A stretch of 6,281 nucleotides of DNA, from assembly GCA_013202315.1 (NCBI GenBank), contig JABMRZ010000331.1, forward strand, positions 1 through 6,281, written 5' to 3'. Shown one piece after another: positions 1-6,226 of the stretch. This DNA is from Candidatus Tariuqbacter arcticus. Its GTDB lineage: Bacteria; Electryoneota; Tariuqbacteria; Tariuqbacterales; Tariuqbacteraceae. The notes under the pieces were generated by a model, which was not told the DNA's origin, searched no databases, and saw only the letters and a program-made list of their open reading frames with translations. Each line of letters opens with the position of its first letter. Positions within the stretch are counted from its first letter, which is position 1. The translations under genes and the position numbers were made by a program.

Positions 1-9
1 ATTAGAAAT

Positions 10-29
10 ATCGACAATTTTTTGTCGAT
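10..29. other. Perfect 8-bp hairpin near left edge
   Basis: Positions 10-17 (ATCGACAA) are perfectly complementary to 22-29 (TTGTCGAT) around a TTTT loop. Read on the minus strand, the stem is followed by ATTTCTAAT, only a weak U-tract, so it could be a poor terminator for minus-strand transcription from the glycosyltransferase gene about 160 bp upstream, or simply a fold at the end of a neighbouring gene outside the window. A second imperfect nested fold lies at 44-75 (CGCCT with AGGCG, and inside it CGCT with AGCG). No function can be assigned to either. Confidence 0.3.
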
Positions 30-190
30 GTCGGTGCAGTAAGCGCCTAAGTCGCTCATACAGCGTAATCAGGCGGATTTTAAACCTGCATCATCAGTAT
101 ACTATAGCTTACTATTTTAACTAAATTAATCAAATTTTTCAAATATTTTATCGCATATTTTCACATCATCTTGTAAAACAAGGGATTTAT

Positions 191-2305
191 TCAAGGCGCG
201 GTGAGTTTTCTCATTGTGTATCCTTCTTCAGTCCGTTCCACACGATAATAATTCCTACCGGGGTATTTTTCCATAAGAAGGCGGCTGCGATTCCCCAGAT
301 CTCGGGCGAAGATTATATCATTTTCCTCGATATATGGCGACATATAAATATATCCCTGTTTCAGGGGTATGTAGAGCTTATCCATATCCTCTGTCGGCGG
401 GGGCAGGAAGCGGATATCGCCCCAATACCGATTTAAAGCCTTTCCCAAATGCGATAGAGGCAGAATACGCCCATAGCCGCCTTCCGGCTTGAGGCCGAGG
501 CTTTTCAAAGCGCCTTCAACCGCATAATCGGACAGCCGCCAGGAATAATACCACGCCTGGCGGTTGGTGAAGCCGAGACTATATAAGCGGGCGTGCCGGT
601 CGGTGGAAGGGTAATCGTCCAAGAAGACGATGGCGTTTTCAATCCCTTCAGACTCGATGAATTCGTTGAAATTATTATCCACATCCCGATAGCTGTCGGA
701 ATAGTATCCCAGCCGCGCTGGCAGAGAAATTGTTCCCCATAGAATAAAGAGGATGATTCCGCCGGTGATGAAGCTCCATTGAGTCGCCGCTTTCGACCAA
801 CCCGAATCCCGTAAATATCGATAAAACGTCTTCAAGCCTAATACCGAAACAATTAAAAGCGGGAAAGCGGAAGCGTAAGCGAACCGGGGCCCATAGACCA
901 TATCGACATAGAAATAAAAATAGTAGCCGGCGAAGCCGCAGATTCCCGCCCAGAACAGCGCCCATTCCTTCCAGCTCCTATTGAATTTGCAGAACAGCCA
1001 GAGGACGACTCCTGTCAATGCGGGAATGGGGATTTCGAACAGACGCAGGTTCAAACCGTGCAGAAGTGCGGCTAAATGGACTAAACCCAATTGCGGTGTA
1101 TGAGGCGGTCCCCAGGGGGACTGTCCGAAAAACAGACCGCTGTTCCCGCCCCATGCCGCTTGATATCCTGCGGTGAAGAATGAACCGGCGGTGAAATAAT
1201 TGTCCAGGAAGTAGGGAATCGAACCGAGGATGAACCCAATTCCCGCCAGCAGGATTCCCAATCCAACCCGCTTCCTCAAGGCGAACAGCGCCAAGGGCAG
1301 ATTGAAGCAGAGCGCGGTATAAGGTCTGATGATGAACATCAAACCGGCGGCTAATCCCCATAATAACAGAAATAGAGGTTTTTTACGCTTGGCTTTCAGG
1401 AAGAACCACAGACCAAGTGCGCCCCAGAACATCGACGCCGGATGGCTCATAAAGGAGCCGGACATAAATATCACGAACGGTGAAAGCAGGAACAGGAATA
1501 TCCACCAGCGCGAAACGCTTAACTCTTTCAGCGCCAGCCCGAAGATTATCAATGTCAAGCCCGCCAGCAGGGGGTTGAGCAGTTCAGGATGTCCAATGAT
1601 TACGCTCGGAACCATCATCATAGCGAATCCGGGCGGGTATTGCGAAAACCAATTCCCGCCTTTGACTATTAGGAATGGGTCGAAGAAAAATTCTATTAAT
1701 TCCGGGGCGGGGACGGTGAAACTGCCTGAAGCGTAAGTCTTCGCCTGCCATAATTGCACCACGGCGTCGCCGACATGGGGTATTCCGCCGAAGATTATTT
1801 TACTTGCGAGGAGACATAATGCGAAGAGAGCGATTCCGCAAAGCGGGAGCAGATATTTCCATTCCAACTTGAAGGTCAACGACGGCAATTTTCGCGATAG
1901 TAGAATTCCCGCGCCGGTTGAAGTTAAATACAGTCCCGCTAATCCGAATATATTCTGAAAAATTAGTAATACGCACACGGCTATACCGGACAAGCCATAA
2001 TTCAATAGTTGCGGCGGGAAAGTGGTCAAAGCGAATATTCCCAGCGCCAACAGCGCCCCTTTGGGAAGATTACTGGGTATCCTCATTAACCCAAAGCAGA
2101 CGGAGATGATAATTCCGAGAACAATTGCGCTCAATCCGATTATGAAGCAGCTTCCGAAAACATTCATAGATTGCGAGAAGGAGCCGCCGGAGATGATATA
2201 CTCCACCCCCTCGGGGTTCAAGCCGATTCCGCCCCAGACATAGACTGCTCCGGCGAGGAAGATAACACCGGCGGCTAAGCGTCCGAATGTTGATTTTTTA
2301 TCCAT
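191..2305 (-). CDS. Polytopic GT-C-type glycosyltransferase (GT39/ArnT/PMT-like), inner membrane
   Basis: This 704-residue protein is very hydrophobic up to about residue 530 and ends in a soluble tail of about 170 residues (531-704), probably extracytoplasmic. It resembles the GT-C superfamily (GT39, ArnT, PMT_2), enzymes that transfer sugars from polyprenyl-phosphate donors to lipids or proteins on the outer face of the inner membrane. Visible hallmarks are the acidic loop motif GDAVVQLWQAK with D180 as candidate catalytic Asp, the QYPPG motif (222-226), RPYTA (327-331) and YGPRFAY (471-477). The GDAV loop normally follows the first membrane helix. Here about four extra hydrophobic segments (near 9-27, 50-72, 82-98 and 104-126) precede the helix at 150-171, so an N-terminal extension is present. 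The start ATG has AAGG only 3 nt upstream, a close but usable ribosome binding site. The upstream gene is 182 bp away across a repeat, so cotranscription is uncertain. Donor and acceptor cannot be told from the sequence. Confidence 0.85.
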   Translation of the reverse strand: MDKKSTFGRLAAGVIFLAGAVYVWGGIGLNPEGVEYIISGGSFSQSMNVFGSCFIIGLSAIVLGIIISVCFGLMRIPSNLPKGALLALGIFALTTFPPQLLNYGLSGIAVCVLLIFQNIFGLAGLYLTSTGAGILLSRKLPSLTFKLEWKYLLPLCGIALFALCLLASKIIFGGIPHVGDAVVQLWQAKTYASGSFTVPAPELIEFFFDPFLIVKGGNWFSQYPPGFAMMMVPSVIIGHPELLNPLLAGLTLIIFGLALKELSVSRWWIFLFLLSPFVIFMSGSFMSHPASMFWGALGLWFFLKAKRKKPLFLLLWGLAAGLMFIIRPYTALCFNLPLALFALRKRVGLGILLAGIGFILGSIPYFLDNYFTAGSFFTAGYQAAWGGNSGLFFGQSPWGPPHTPQLGLVHLAALLHGLNLRLFEIPIPALTGVVLWLFCKFNRSWKEWALFWAGICGFAGYYFYFYVDMVYGPRFAYASAFPLLIVSVLGLKTFYRYLRDSGWSKAATQWSFITGGIILFILWGTISLPARLGYYSDSYRDVDNNFNEFIESEGIENAIVFLDDYPSTDRHARLYSLGFTNRQAWYYSWRLSDYAVEGALKSLGLKPEGGYGRILPLSHLGKALNRYWGDIRFLPPPTEDMDKLYIPLKQGYIYMSPYIEENDIIFARDLGNRSRLLMEKYPGRNYYRVERTEEGYTMRKLTAP

Positions 2306-2377
2306 CTACCTTATTCTGAGAGTGTTGATAAATAATCAAGTTAACCTCTTAATTTCATAATTATTAGTAATATATAT

Positions 2378-2462
2378 TGTCACCCTGAACGAAAGTGAAG
2401 GGTCTCCTAATGGTCGTAATTAAATAGATAACAGGAGATTCTTCACTTCGTTCAGAATGACA
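2378..2462. repeat. 85-bp imperfect inverted repeat (REP/MITE-like hairpin)
   Basis: The left arm (2378-2408, starting TGTCACCCTGAACGAA) and right arm (2433-2462, ending CGTTCAGAATGACA) are imperfect reverse complements about 30 nt long, separated by a 24-nt AT-rich spacer. The arms differ by a one-base insertion and by two 2-bp differences. In RNA the GG/TT pair becomes wobbles, while the CC/AA pair is a mismatch. Core strings of the CTGAACGAAGTGAAG type are familiar as dispersed intergenic hairpin repeats in many environmental bacterial genomes. It starts (minus-strand view) 25 nt after the stop of the small exported protein. It could protect or attenuate that transcript, but neither side has a T-run of a true terminator. 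No transposase is present. Confidence 0.75.
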
Positions 2463-2487
2463 TTACACATCTATCAACGCCCTCGCT

Positions 2488-2823
2488 CTACCAGAGTTTC
2501 ACTCGGATGCCGAGGCTATGCTCATTGGCGATGGATTTATCCCAGCGGCTTTCGGTGATAATGCTGAAGCGGTCAAAATATTTAGTGGTGAAGGGCTGGA
2601 AAGCCAGCAGGAATTCGCCGTGATAAAAGCCTTGGTCACCCAGATAGCGGTCGATGAACCCATAGCCTTCCAGCCGCCCTAATTGGAAGAAAACATTCGG
2701 GCTGACCATAGTGGTGTTTGAATCGGTGCGGTATGTTTCCACATACGCGGTGGAGAAAAAGTCGACCGCCGAAGCGGAGGTGAACAGCGCCAGAATGAAT
2801 GTGATTGCGATTAGTTTTTTCAT
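2488..2823 (-). CDS. Small exported protein, probable short outer-membrane beta-strand protein
   Basis: This 111-residue product starts at MKKLIAITF. That start gives a classic signal peptide (residues 1-19, cleavage after ASA) and has AAGG at 2831-2834 with 7-nt spacing. An in-frame ATG at 2898 would add 25 residues of non-signal-like sequence in front and is less likely. The mature part of about 92 residues shows alternating polar and aromatic strands (AYVETYRT, NVFFQLGRLEGYGFIDRY, YHGEFLLAF) and ends in GIRVKLW. A terminal aromatic is the usual beta-barrel sorting signal. About 92 residues is short for a complete barrel, suggesting either an oligomeric or small barrel or a shortened copy of a longer family. 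I do not recognise the family with certainty. The gene diverges from the thiamin-regulated receptor gene, with about 180 bp to that gene's promoter start point. Confidence 0.7.
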   Translation of the reverse strand: MKKLIAITFILALFTSASAVDFFSTAYVETYRTDSNTTMVSPNVFFQLGRLEGYGFIDRYLGDQGFYHGEFLLAFQPFTTKYFDRFSIITESRWDKSIANEHSLGIRVKLW

Positions 2824-2865
2824 TACGATACCTTGATAATGTTTATTTTGAATTATTGGATTCAT

Positions 2866-2871
2866 ATTATA
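2866..2871 (-). promoter_or_regulatory. Possible -10 box for the small exported protein gene
   Basis: On the minus strand 2871-2866 reads TATAAT, a perfect -10 hexamer, 42 nt upstream of the chosen start codon. No good -35 hexamer lies 16-18 bp upstream; the nearest, TTGGCT (2899-2894), is 22 bp away. A perfect 10-bp palindrome (TGGATATCCA, 2875-2884) sits in the spacer and could be an operator. The call rests on the -10 match alone in AT-rich DNA. Confidence 0.3.
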
Positions 2872-2966
2872 ATTTGGATATCCACAGCCTATAGCCAATT
2901 TTCAGATTAAATCAGATAAAATTACATACTCAATCGCTTCAATTGCAAATATTTTGAGCAAAGCCC

Positions 2967-2995
2967 TTGAATTTCTCGATAATATTTTTTATATT
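2967..2995 (+). promoter_or_regulatory. Sigma70-type promoter of the TPP riboswitch-receptor transcript
   Basis: TTGAAT (2967-2972) and TATATT (2990-2995) are separated by exactly 17 bp. The expected start, about 7 nt beyond the -10, is near 3002, directly before the first base of aptamer helix P1 at 3003. The hexamer quality, ideal spacing and fit to the riboswitch boundary support each other. The resulting 5' leader is about 288 nt to the receptor start codon. Confidence 0.75.
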
Positions 2996-3002
2996 GTAAA
3001 TG

Positions 3003-3086
3003 TACCGTAGGGGTGGTCCCGATAAGGGGTCCTGAGATAAAACCCTCAGTATCTGATCCGGATAATGCCGGCGTAGAAAACGGGTA
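3003..3086 (+). promoter_or_regulatory. TPP riboswitch aptamer (THI element)
   Basis: This RNA aptamer binds thiamin pyrophosphate. The conserved core is present: GGGGT, CTGAGAT (3032-3038), ACCC (3042-3045), TCTGATCCGGATAATGCCGG and CGTAGA. Helices drawn by hand are: P1, 3003-3008 with 3080-3086 (one bulged G); P2, GGGGT 3010-3014 with 3042-3046; P3, 3015-3020 with 3026-3031, loop GATAA; P4, TCT 3052-3054 with AGA 3075-3077; and P5, CCGG 3058-3061 with CCGG 3068-3071. The P3 arm is of the short, unexpanded type. It lies in the leader of the receptor gene, upstream of an intrinsic terminator, so it is expected to shut off the receptor when TPP is plentiful. Confidence 0.96.
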
Positions 3087-3128
3087 AATATCAATTAAGT
3101 TAAAATACCGTCTCAGTCGCCCCTACGG
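3005..3128 (+). promoter_or_regulatory. Antiterminator pairing of the TPP riboswitch
   Basis: Two nested helices can form instead of aptamer and terminator. The outer one pairs 3005-3015 (CCGTAGGGGTG) with 3118-3128 (CGCCCCTACGG) as 11 contiguous pairs with one G-U. The inner one pairs the conserved CTGAGA (3032-3037) with TCTCAG (3111-3116), six perfect pairs. The outer strand is also the 5' side of P1 and P2, and its partner is the terminator loop plus one base on each side. The inner partner is the terminator left arm. The two states are therefore mutually exclusive: without TPP the antiterminator allows read-through, and with TPP the aptamer frees the terminator. Pairing is seen directly; the switching behaviour is inferred. 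Confidence 0.8.
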
Positions 3129-3145
3129 ACTCAGGCGGTTTTTTT
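3108..3145 (+). terminator. Riboswitch-controlled intrinsic terminator
   Basis: The left arm 3108-3118 and right arm 3128-3138 form an 11-position stem with one U-G wobble (3111/3135) and one C-C mismatch (3114/3132) around a 9-nt loop. Seven T residues (3139-3145) follow at once. The stem ends 52 nt after the aptamer and about 150 nt before the receptor start, so it can stop transcription before the coding region. Both imperfections in the stem become Watson-Crick pairs (A-U and G-C) in the competing antiterminator, which suggests that the left arm is constrained by the switch. Confidence 0.9.
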
Positions 3146-3161
3146 ATTTATAGAGGTTATA

Positions 3162-3245
3162 ATGAGAGCTGTATACACAGTTGTTTTAACAGCCGAAGCT
3201 CTTGCAAAAGTCTCGATAGGACTCTTACATGTGTCTCCGTTATAA
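3162..3245 (+). CDS. Possible 27-aa leader peptide between terminator and receptor
   Basis: An ATG at 3162 opens a 27-codon frame ending in TAA at 3243-3245. A good ribosome binding site, AGAGG (3152-3156), lies 5 nt upstream, better placed than many real ones. The product (MRAVYTVVLTAEALAKV followed by SIGLLHVSPL) is moderately hydrophobic with no recognised motif. The coding start region can also fold (AGAGCT 3165-3170 with AGCTCT 3197-3202). It would be transcribed only when the riboswitch reads through and ends 44 nt before the receptor start. It may be a chance frame in the leader, since short frames of this length are common; the ribosome binding site is the only positive evidence. Confidence 0.3.
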   Translation: MRAVYTVVLTAEALAKVSIGLLHVSPL

Positions 3246-3289
3246 ATATATTTAATAACACACATAATTTATTTACAGGAATTTAGACT

Positions 3290-6226
3290 ATGAAAAAATC
3301 AAACTGCATAATTATCTCAATTCTTGTTTTTTTATTGGCATCTGCTTTAGCTGTAAATGCCCAAATCGCCGTTGCCGTTATGGAATTGGAGGCTAAAGGC
3401 GTTTCCGAAGTGGAAGTCAGCGCCTTAACCGACAGGCTGAGAACCGAACTGCTGCTCACCGGAAAATTCACCGTTATTGAACGGGAAATTATGAAGGAAA
3501 TCCTGAATGAACATAGTTTCCAGATGTACGGCTGTACTTCAACCGAATGCGTCGTTCAGGCAGGTAGAATTCTCGGTGTTGAACAGATAGCTGCTGGCAG
3601 CGTGAGTAGGGTGGGAAATACTTTTTCCATCAACCTGAGACTTGTAGATGTAGAAACGGGCGAAATCCTGAAAGGAGTGCCCTACGATTACAAGGGTGAG
3701 ATAGATAATCTGCTGAGCGTAGGAGTGAACTATGTCGCTTTGGTTATCGCCGGATTGGATGTCGGCAAACCGGAAATTGGCTATGTTCCTCCTGAAGATG
3801 TACCTGAAAGTCCGTCAGCTGTAATTAGTATTGCGGCTTGGGGGCTTGAAATCCAGGGGCGCATCGTCGATGCGCAGAACGGCGAGCCCCTTTCCAGCGT
3901 CAATGTGATGGTGGAAGGCACTCACATCGGCGCTTTCACCGATATGGAGGGAATGTTCCGCCTAAAGAGAGTTCCCGAAAATGAATTCGTGCTGACGGCT
4001 GGACATATCGGTTATCGGGTGGAGAAGGTCTTAATCGACCCCCGGCAAATCCATTCCATCGATATAGAGCTGGAGCCCATTTATCTGGAAGGGGAAGAAG
4101 TGGTGGTGACTTCCACCAGAGCTGACTTTTCCAGCGCCCCCATCACCTTCACCAACATTTCCGCCCAAGCGGTCAGGGAAGGGTATCACAGCCAGGAATT
4201 TCCTCTGCTGATAGAATCTACCCCGGGGGTATACGCTTATTCCGATGCGGGAAATCCTCAGGGGTATTCCTACTTGAAAATCCGAGGGTTCGACCAGAAG
4301 CGGGTGTCGGTGATGATTAACGGCATCCCCTTGAACGATCCGGAAGACCATCAGGTTTATTGGGTCGATATGCCCGATTTGGCGGCGAATGTGGATGATA
4401 TTCAGATTCAGCGGGGGCTGGGCTATTCGCCTTATGGTCCTTCATCCTTCGGCGGGTCGGTGAATATCCTGACCACCCCTGACCCTCAATCCAGGAAAAT
4501 GGAAGCGGCGTTTGGCTATGGCAGCTTCAACACCCGCAAGTTTTCCGCCCTGTTCAACAGCGGGGTGGTGGACAACACTTATCAGGTTTACGGGCGCTTC
4601 TCTCGCATCACCACCGATGGATATCGGGATAATTCCGGCTTTGAAGGGTGGTCATATTTCTTGTCCGCCAGCCGGTATGGGCTGGGCAATACATTAACCC
4701 TGAACCTTTATGGAGGCCCGGAATTTTTACACGCCGCTTGGGACGGAACGCCGGAAGCGATACTCGACACAAACCGCACCTACAACCCCATCGAATACCG
4801 CAACACGGTCGACAGCTTCAACCAACCCCACTATGAACTGCACCATACGATGGAACTGTCGGATAATCTAACCCTTGAAAATAAGCTTTTTTATATCAAG
4901 GGCAAGGGCTATTGGGAAATCTACAAAAACGGCTGGTACGGCGAAGGGGAACAGTTATATAATTACGGGTTGACCAGTAATGACACCCTTTTTTCGGATT
5001 TGGTGCAGCAGCAGTGGGTGGATAAACATCAATGGGGGTTCATCCCGCATATCAGATTTAACGCTGAGCCATGGCAAATGATGGTTGGGGGGAATTTTAA
5101 CACTTTTCACAGTCATCATTGGGGGAAGATTAATTGGGTGGAACAACCGCCCGCCGGCAGTGAACCGGACTACAAAGACCATGACTTCAACGGCGATATT
5201 TGGGAAGCTTCCCTGTTCGGGCATCTGTCCTATGAGGCGACTGAGCGATTGAATTTGGTCGGCGACCTGCAATACCGGCATCTGGGAATCAAATTCGAGC
5301 AGAACCCCTCCGGAGCTTTCGAGGGGGAACAGCTAAACCGGTATGAATTATCCCATAATTTTCTCAATCCAAAGCTGGGGGCAAGCTATCAAGTATTTGA
5401 AAAGACTATAGCTTACGCCAGCGCGGGGATGGCGCAAAGGGAACCGTCTCAGAGGGAATATTGGGACGCCTGGATGGGACCGGAAAACTACGGCCTCGAC
5501 CCGCTCTTCGCGGAATCCGATACGGTCTGGAGCGGGGGGAACCCGGTGAAGGTGGATTGGTCGGAACCGCTGGTGGAGCCGGAAAAAGTGGTGGATTTTG
5601 AAATCGGCTTGCGCCATCGCAGCGGCAATTTCAGAGGGGCGGTCAACTTGTTCTGGATGGATTTCAGGAATGAAGTCATCCCCGGGGCGGGTATGTTCCT
5701 AGGCTATCAAGTGGCTTACAATGCGGATAAAACCCTGCATCGTGGCGTCGAAGCGGAAGCCTGCTGGAACCCATTAAAGCATGTGGAAATATACGCCAAT
5801 CTCAGCTATTCGCTGAACACCTTTGAATCCGATTTATTGACCGATACCACCAATGCGAGCATCAACATTAAAGGCAGCCATATACCGTTGTTCCCGGATA
5901 TTATGAGCCGGGGGCGGGTTTCCTATTCCTTTGATAATATCTTCGGTGTGAAGGCAAAACCTTCATTAGGAATGAGTTATATCGGCAGGCAGTATCTGGA
6001 AAGCACCAATATGGCATCGGCGGTGATAGACCCATATTTCACTGCGGATTTCAGGCTGATGTTGGAATCGCCTCCCCGCAACAGTATGCCCGGCTGGAAA
6101 ATCAAATTGGCGGTTAATAACCTGTTCGATGAAGAATACGAAACCTCCGGGTATTACTACGATGGCAATTATTATTATCCCGGCGCAGAAAGGAATTATT
6201 ATGTCGAATTGACGGTGGGGCTTTAA
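3290..6226 (+). CDS. TonB-dependent outer-membrane receptor, TPP-regulated (probable thiamin-compound uptake), with N-terminal CsgG/LpoB-like domain
   Basis: This 978-residue gated outer-membrane barrel should import a scarce substrate using TonB energy. It begins with a signal peptide (1-24, cleavage after VNA) and an AGGA site 9 nt before the ATG. Domains in order: a CsgG/LpoB/TolB-N-like region (about 25-158) with AVMELEAKGVS, TGKFTVIEREIM, GCTSTECVVQAGRILG (C82, C87) and LVDVETGEIL; a Pro-rich linker (160-175); a carboxypeptidase-regulatory-like fold (about 187-265: GRIVDAQNGEPLSSVNV, GAFTDMEGMFRL); a TonB box EEVVVTS (269-275); a plug (about 282-397: LKIRGFDQKRVSVMINGIPL, YGPSSFGGSVNILT); and a barrel to the end with the late motif VNNLFDEEY (942-950). 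The last residue is Leu, after aromatic-rich strands. The upstream TPP riboswitch implies thiamin or a precursor as substrate, as for TPP-regulated receptors known in Bacteroidota; the sequence alone does not prove it. The N-terminal domain is not a usual receptor part. No transport partner is in the window. Confidence 0.93.
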   Translation: MKKSNCIIISILVFLLASALAVNAQIAVAVMELEAKGVSEVEVSALTDRLRTELLLTGKFTVIEREIMKEILNEHSFQMYGCTSTECVVQAGRILGVEQIAAGSVSRVGNTFSINLRLVDVETGEILKGVPYDYKGEIDNLLSVGVNYVALVIAGLDVGKPEIGYVPPEDVPESPSAVISIAAWGLEIQGRIVDAQNGEPLSSVNVMVEGTHIGAFTDMEGMFRLKRVPENEFVLTAGHIGYRVEKVLIDPRQIHSIDIELEPIYLEGEEVVVTSTRADFSSAPITFTNISAQAVREGYHSQEFPLLIESTPGVYAYSDAGNPQGYSYLKIRGFDQKRVSVMINGIPLNDPEDHQVYWVDMPDLAANVDDIQIQRGLGYSPYGPSSFGGSVNILTTPDPQSRKMEAAFGYGSFNTRKFSALFNSGVVDNTYQVYGRFSRITTDGYRDNSGFEGWSYFLSASRYGLGNTLTLNLYGGPEFLHAAWDGTPEAILDTNRTYNPIEYRNTVDSFNQPHYELHHTMELSDNLTLENKLFYIKGKGYWEIYKNGWYGEGEQLYNYGLTSNDTLFSDLVQQQWVDKHQWGFIPHIRFNAEPWQMMVGGNFNTFHSHHWGKINWVEQPPAGSEPDYKDHDFNGDIWEASLFGHLSYEATERLNLVGDLQYRHLGIKFEQNPSGAFEGEQLNRYELSHNFLNPKLGASYQVFEKTIAYASAGMAQREPSQREYWDAWMGPENYGLDPLFAESDTVWSGGNPVKVDWSEPLVEPEKVVDFEIGLRHRSGNFRGAVNLFWMDFRNEVIPGAGMFLGYQVAYNADKTLHRGVEAEACWNPLKHVEIYANLSYSLNTFESDLLTDTTNASINIKGSHIPLFPDIMSRGRVSYSFDNIFGVKAKPSLGMSYIGRQYLESTNMASAVIDPYFTADFRLMLESPPRNSMPGWKIKLAVNNLFDEEYETSGYYYDGNYYYPGAERNYYVELTVGL

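Noticed and set aside
1..100. Minus-strand open frame running off the left edge (reads RLITLYERLRRLL and on)
   Set aside because: It has no ATG after the upstream in-frame TGA, no ribosome binding site was found, and only about 30 codons are visible. It may be low-complexity basic translation of structured intergenic DNA.
170..182. CTTGT/ACAAG mini-hairpin just past the glycosyltransferase stop, as a terminator
   Set aside because: The stem is only 5 bp and no T-run follows on the minus strand.
1329..1736. 135-codon plus-strand frame inside the glycosyltransferase gene
   Set aside because: It is antisense to a clearly coding membrane protein, its product has no domain character, and it has no evident ribosome binding site. 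It is treated as a shadow frame, as are the other frames nested in this gene and in the receptor gene.
2824..2898. Upstream in-frame ATG (2898) as start of the small exported protein
   Set aside because: It would put 25 non-signal residues before a classic signal peptide. The internal ATG at 2823 has a properly spaced AAGG.
3203..3230. Second promoter (TTGCAA, 16 bp, TTACAT) between riboswitch and receptor
   Set aside because: Both hexamers are weak, and such a promoter would bypass the riboswitch. There is no supporting signal.
3290..3361. Lipoprotein processing of the receptor at Cys6
   Set aside because: Cys6 lies before the hydrophobic core of the signal peptide with no lipobox preceding it. 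The VNA cleavage after residue 24 fits an ordinary signal peptide.
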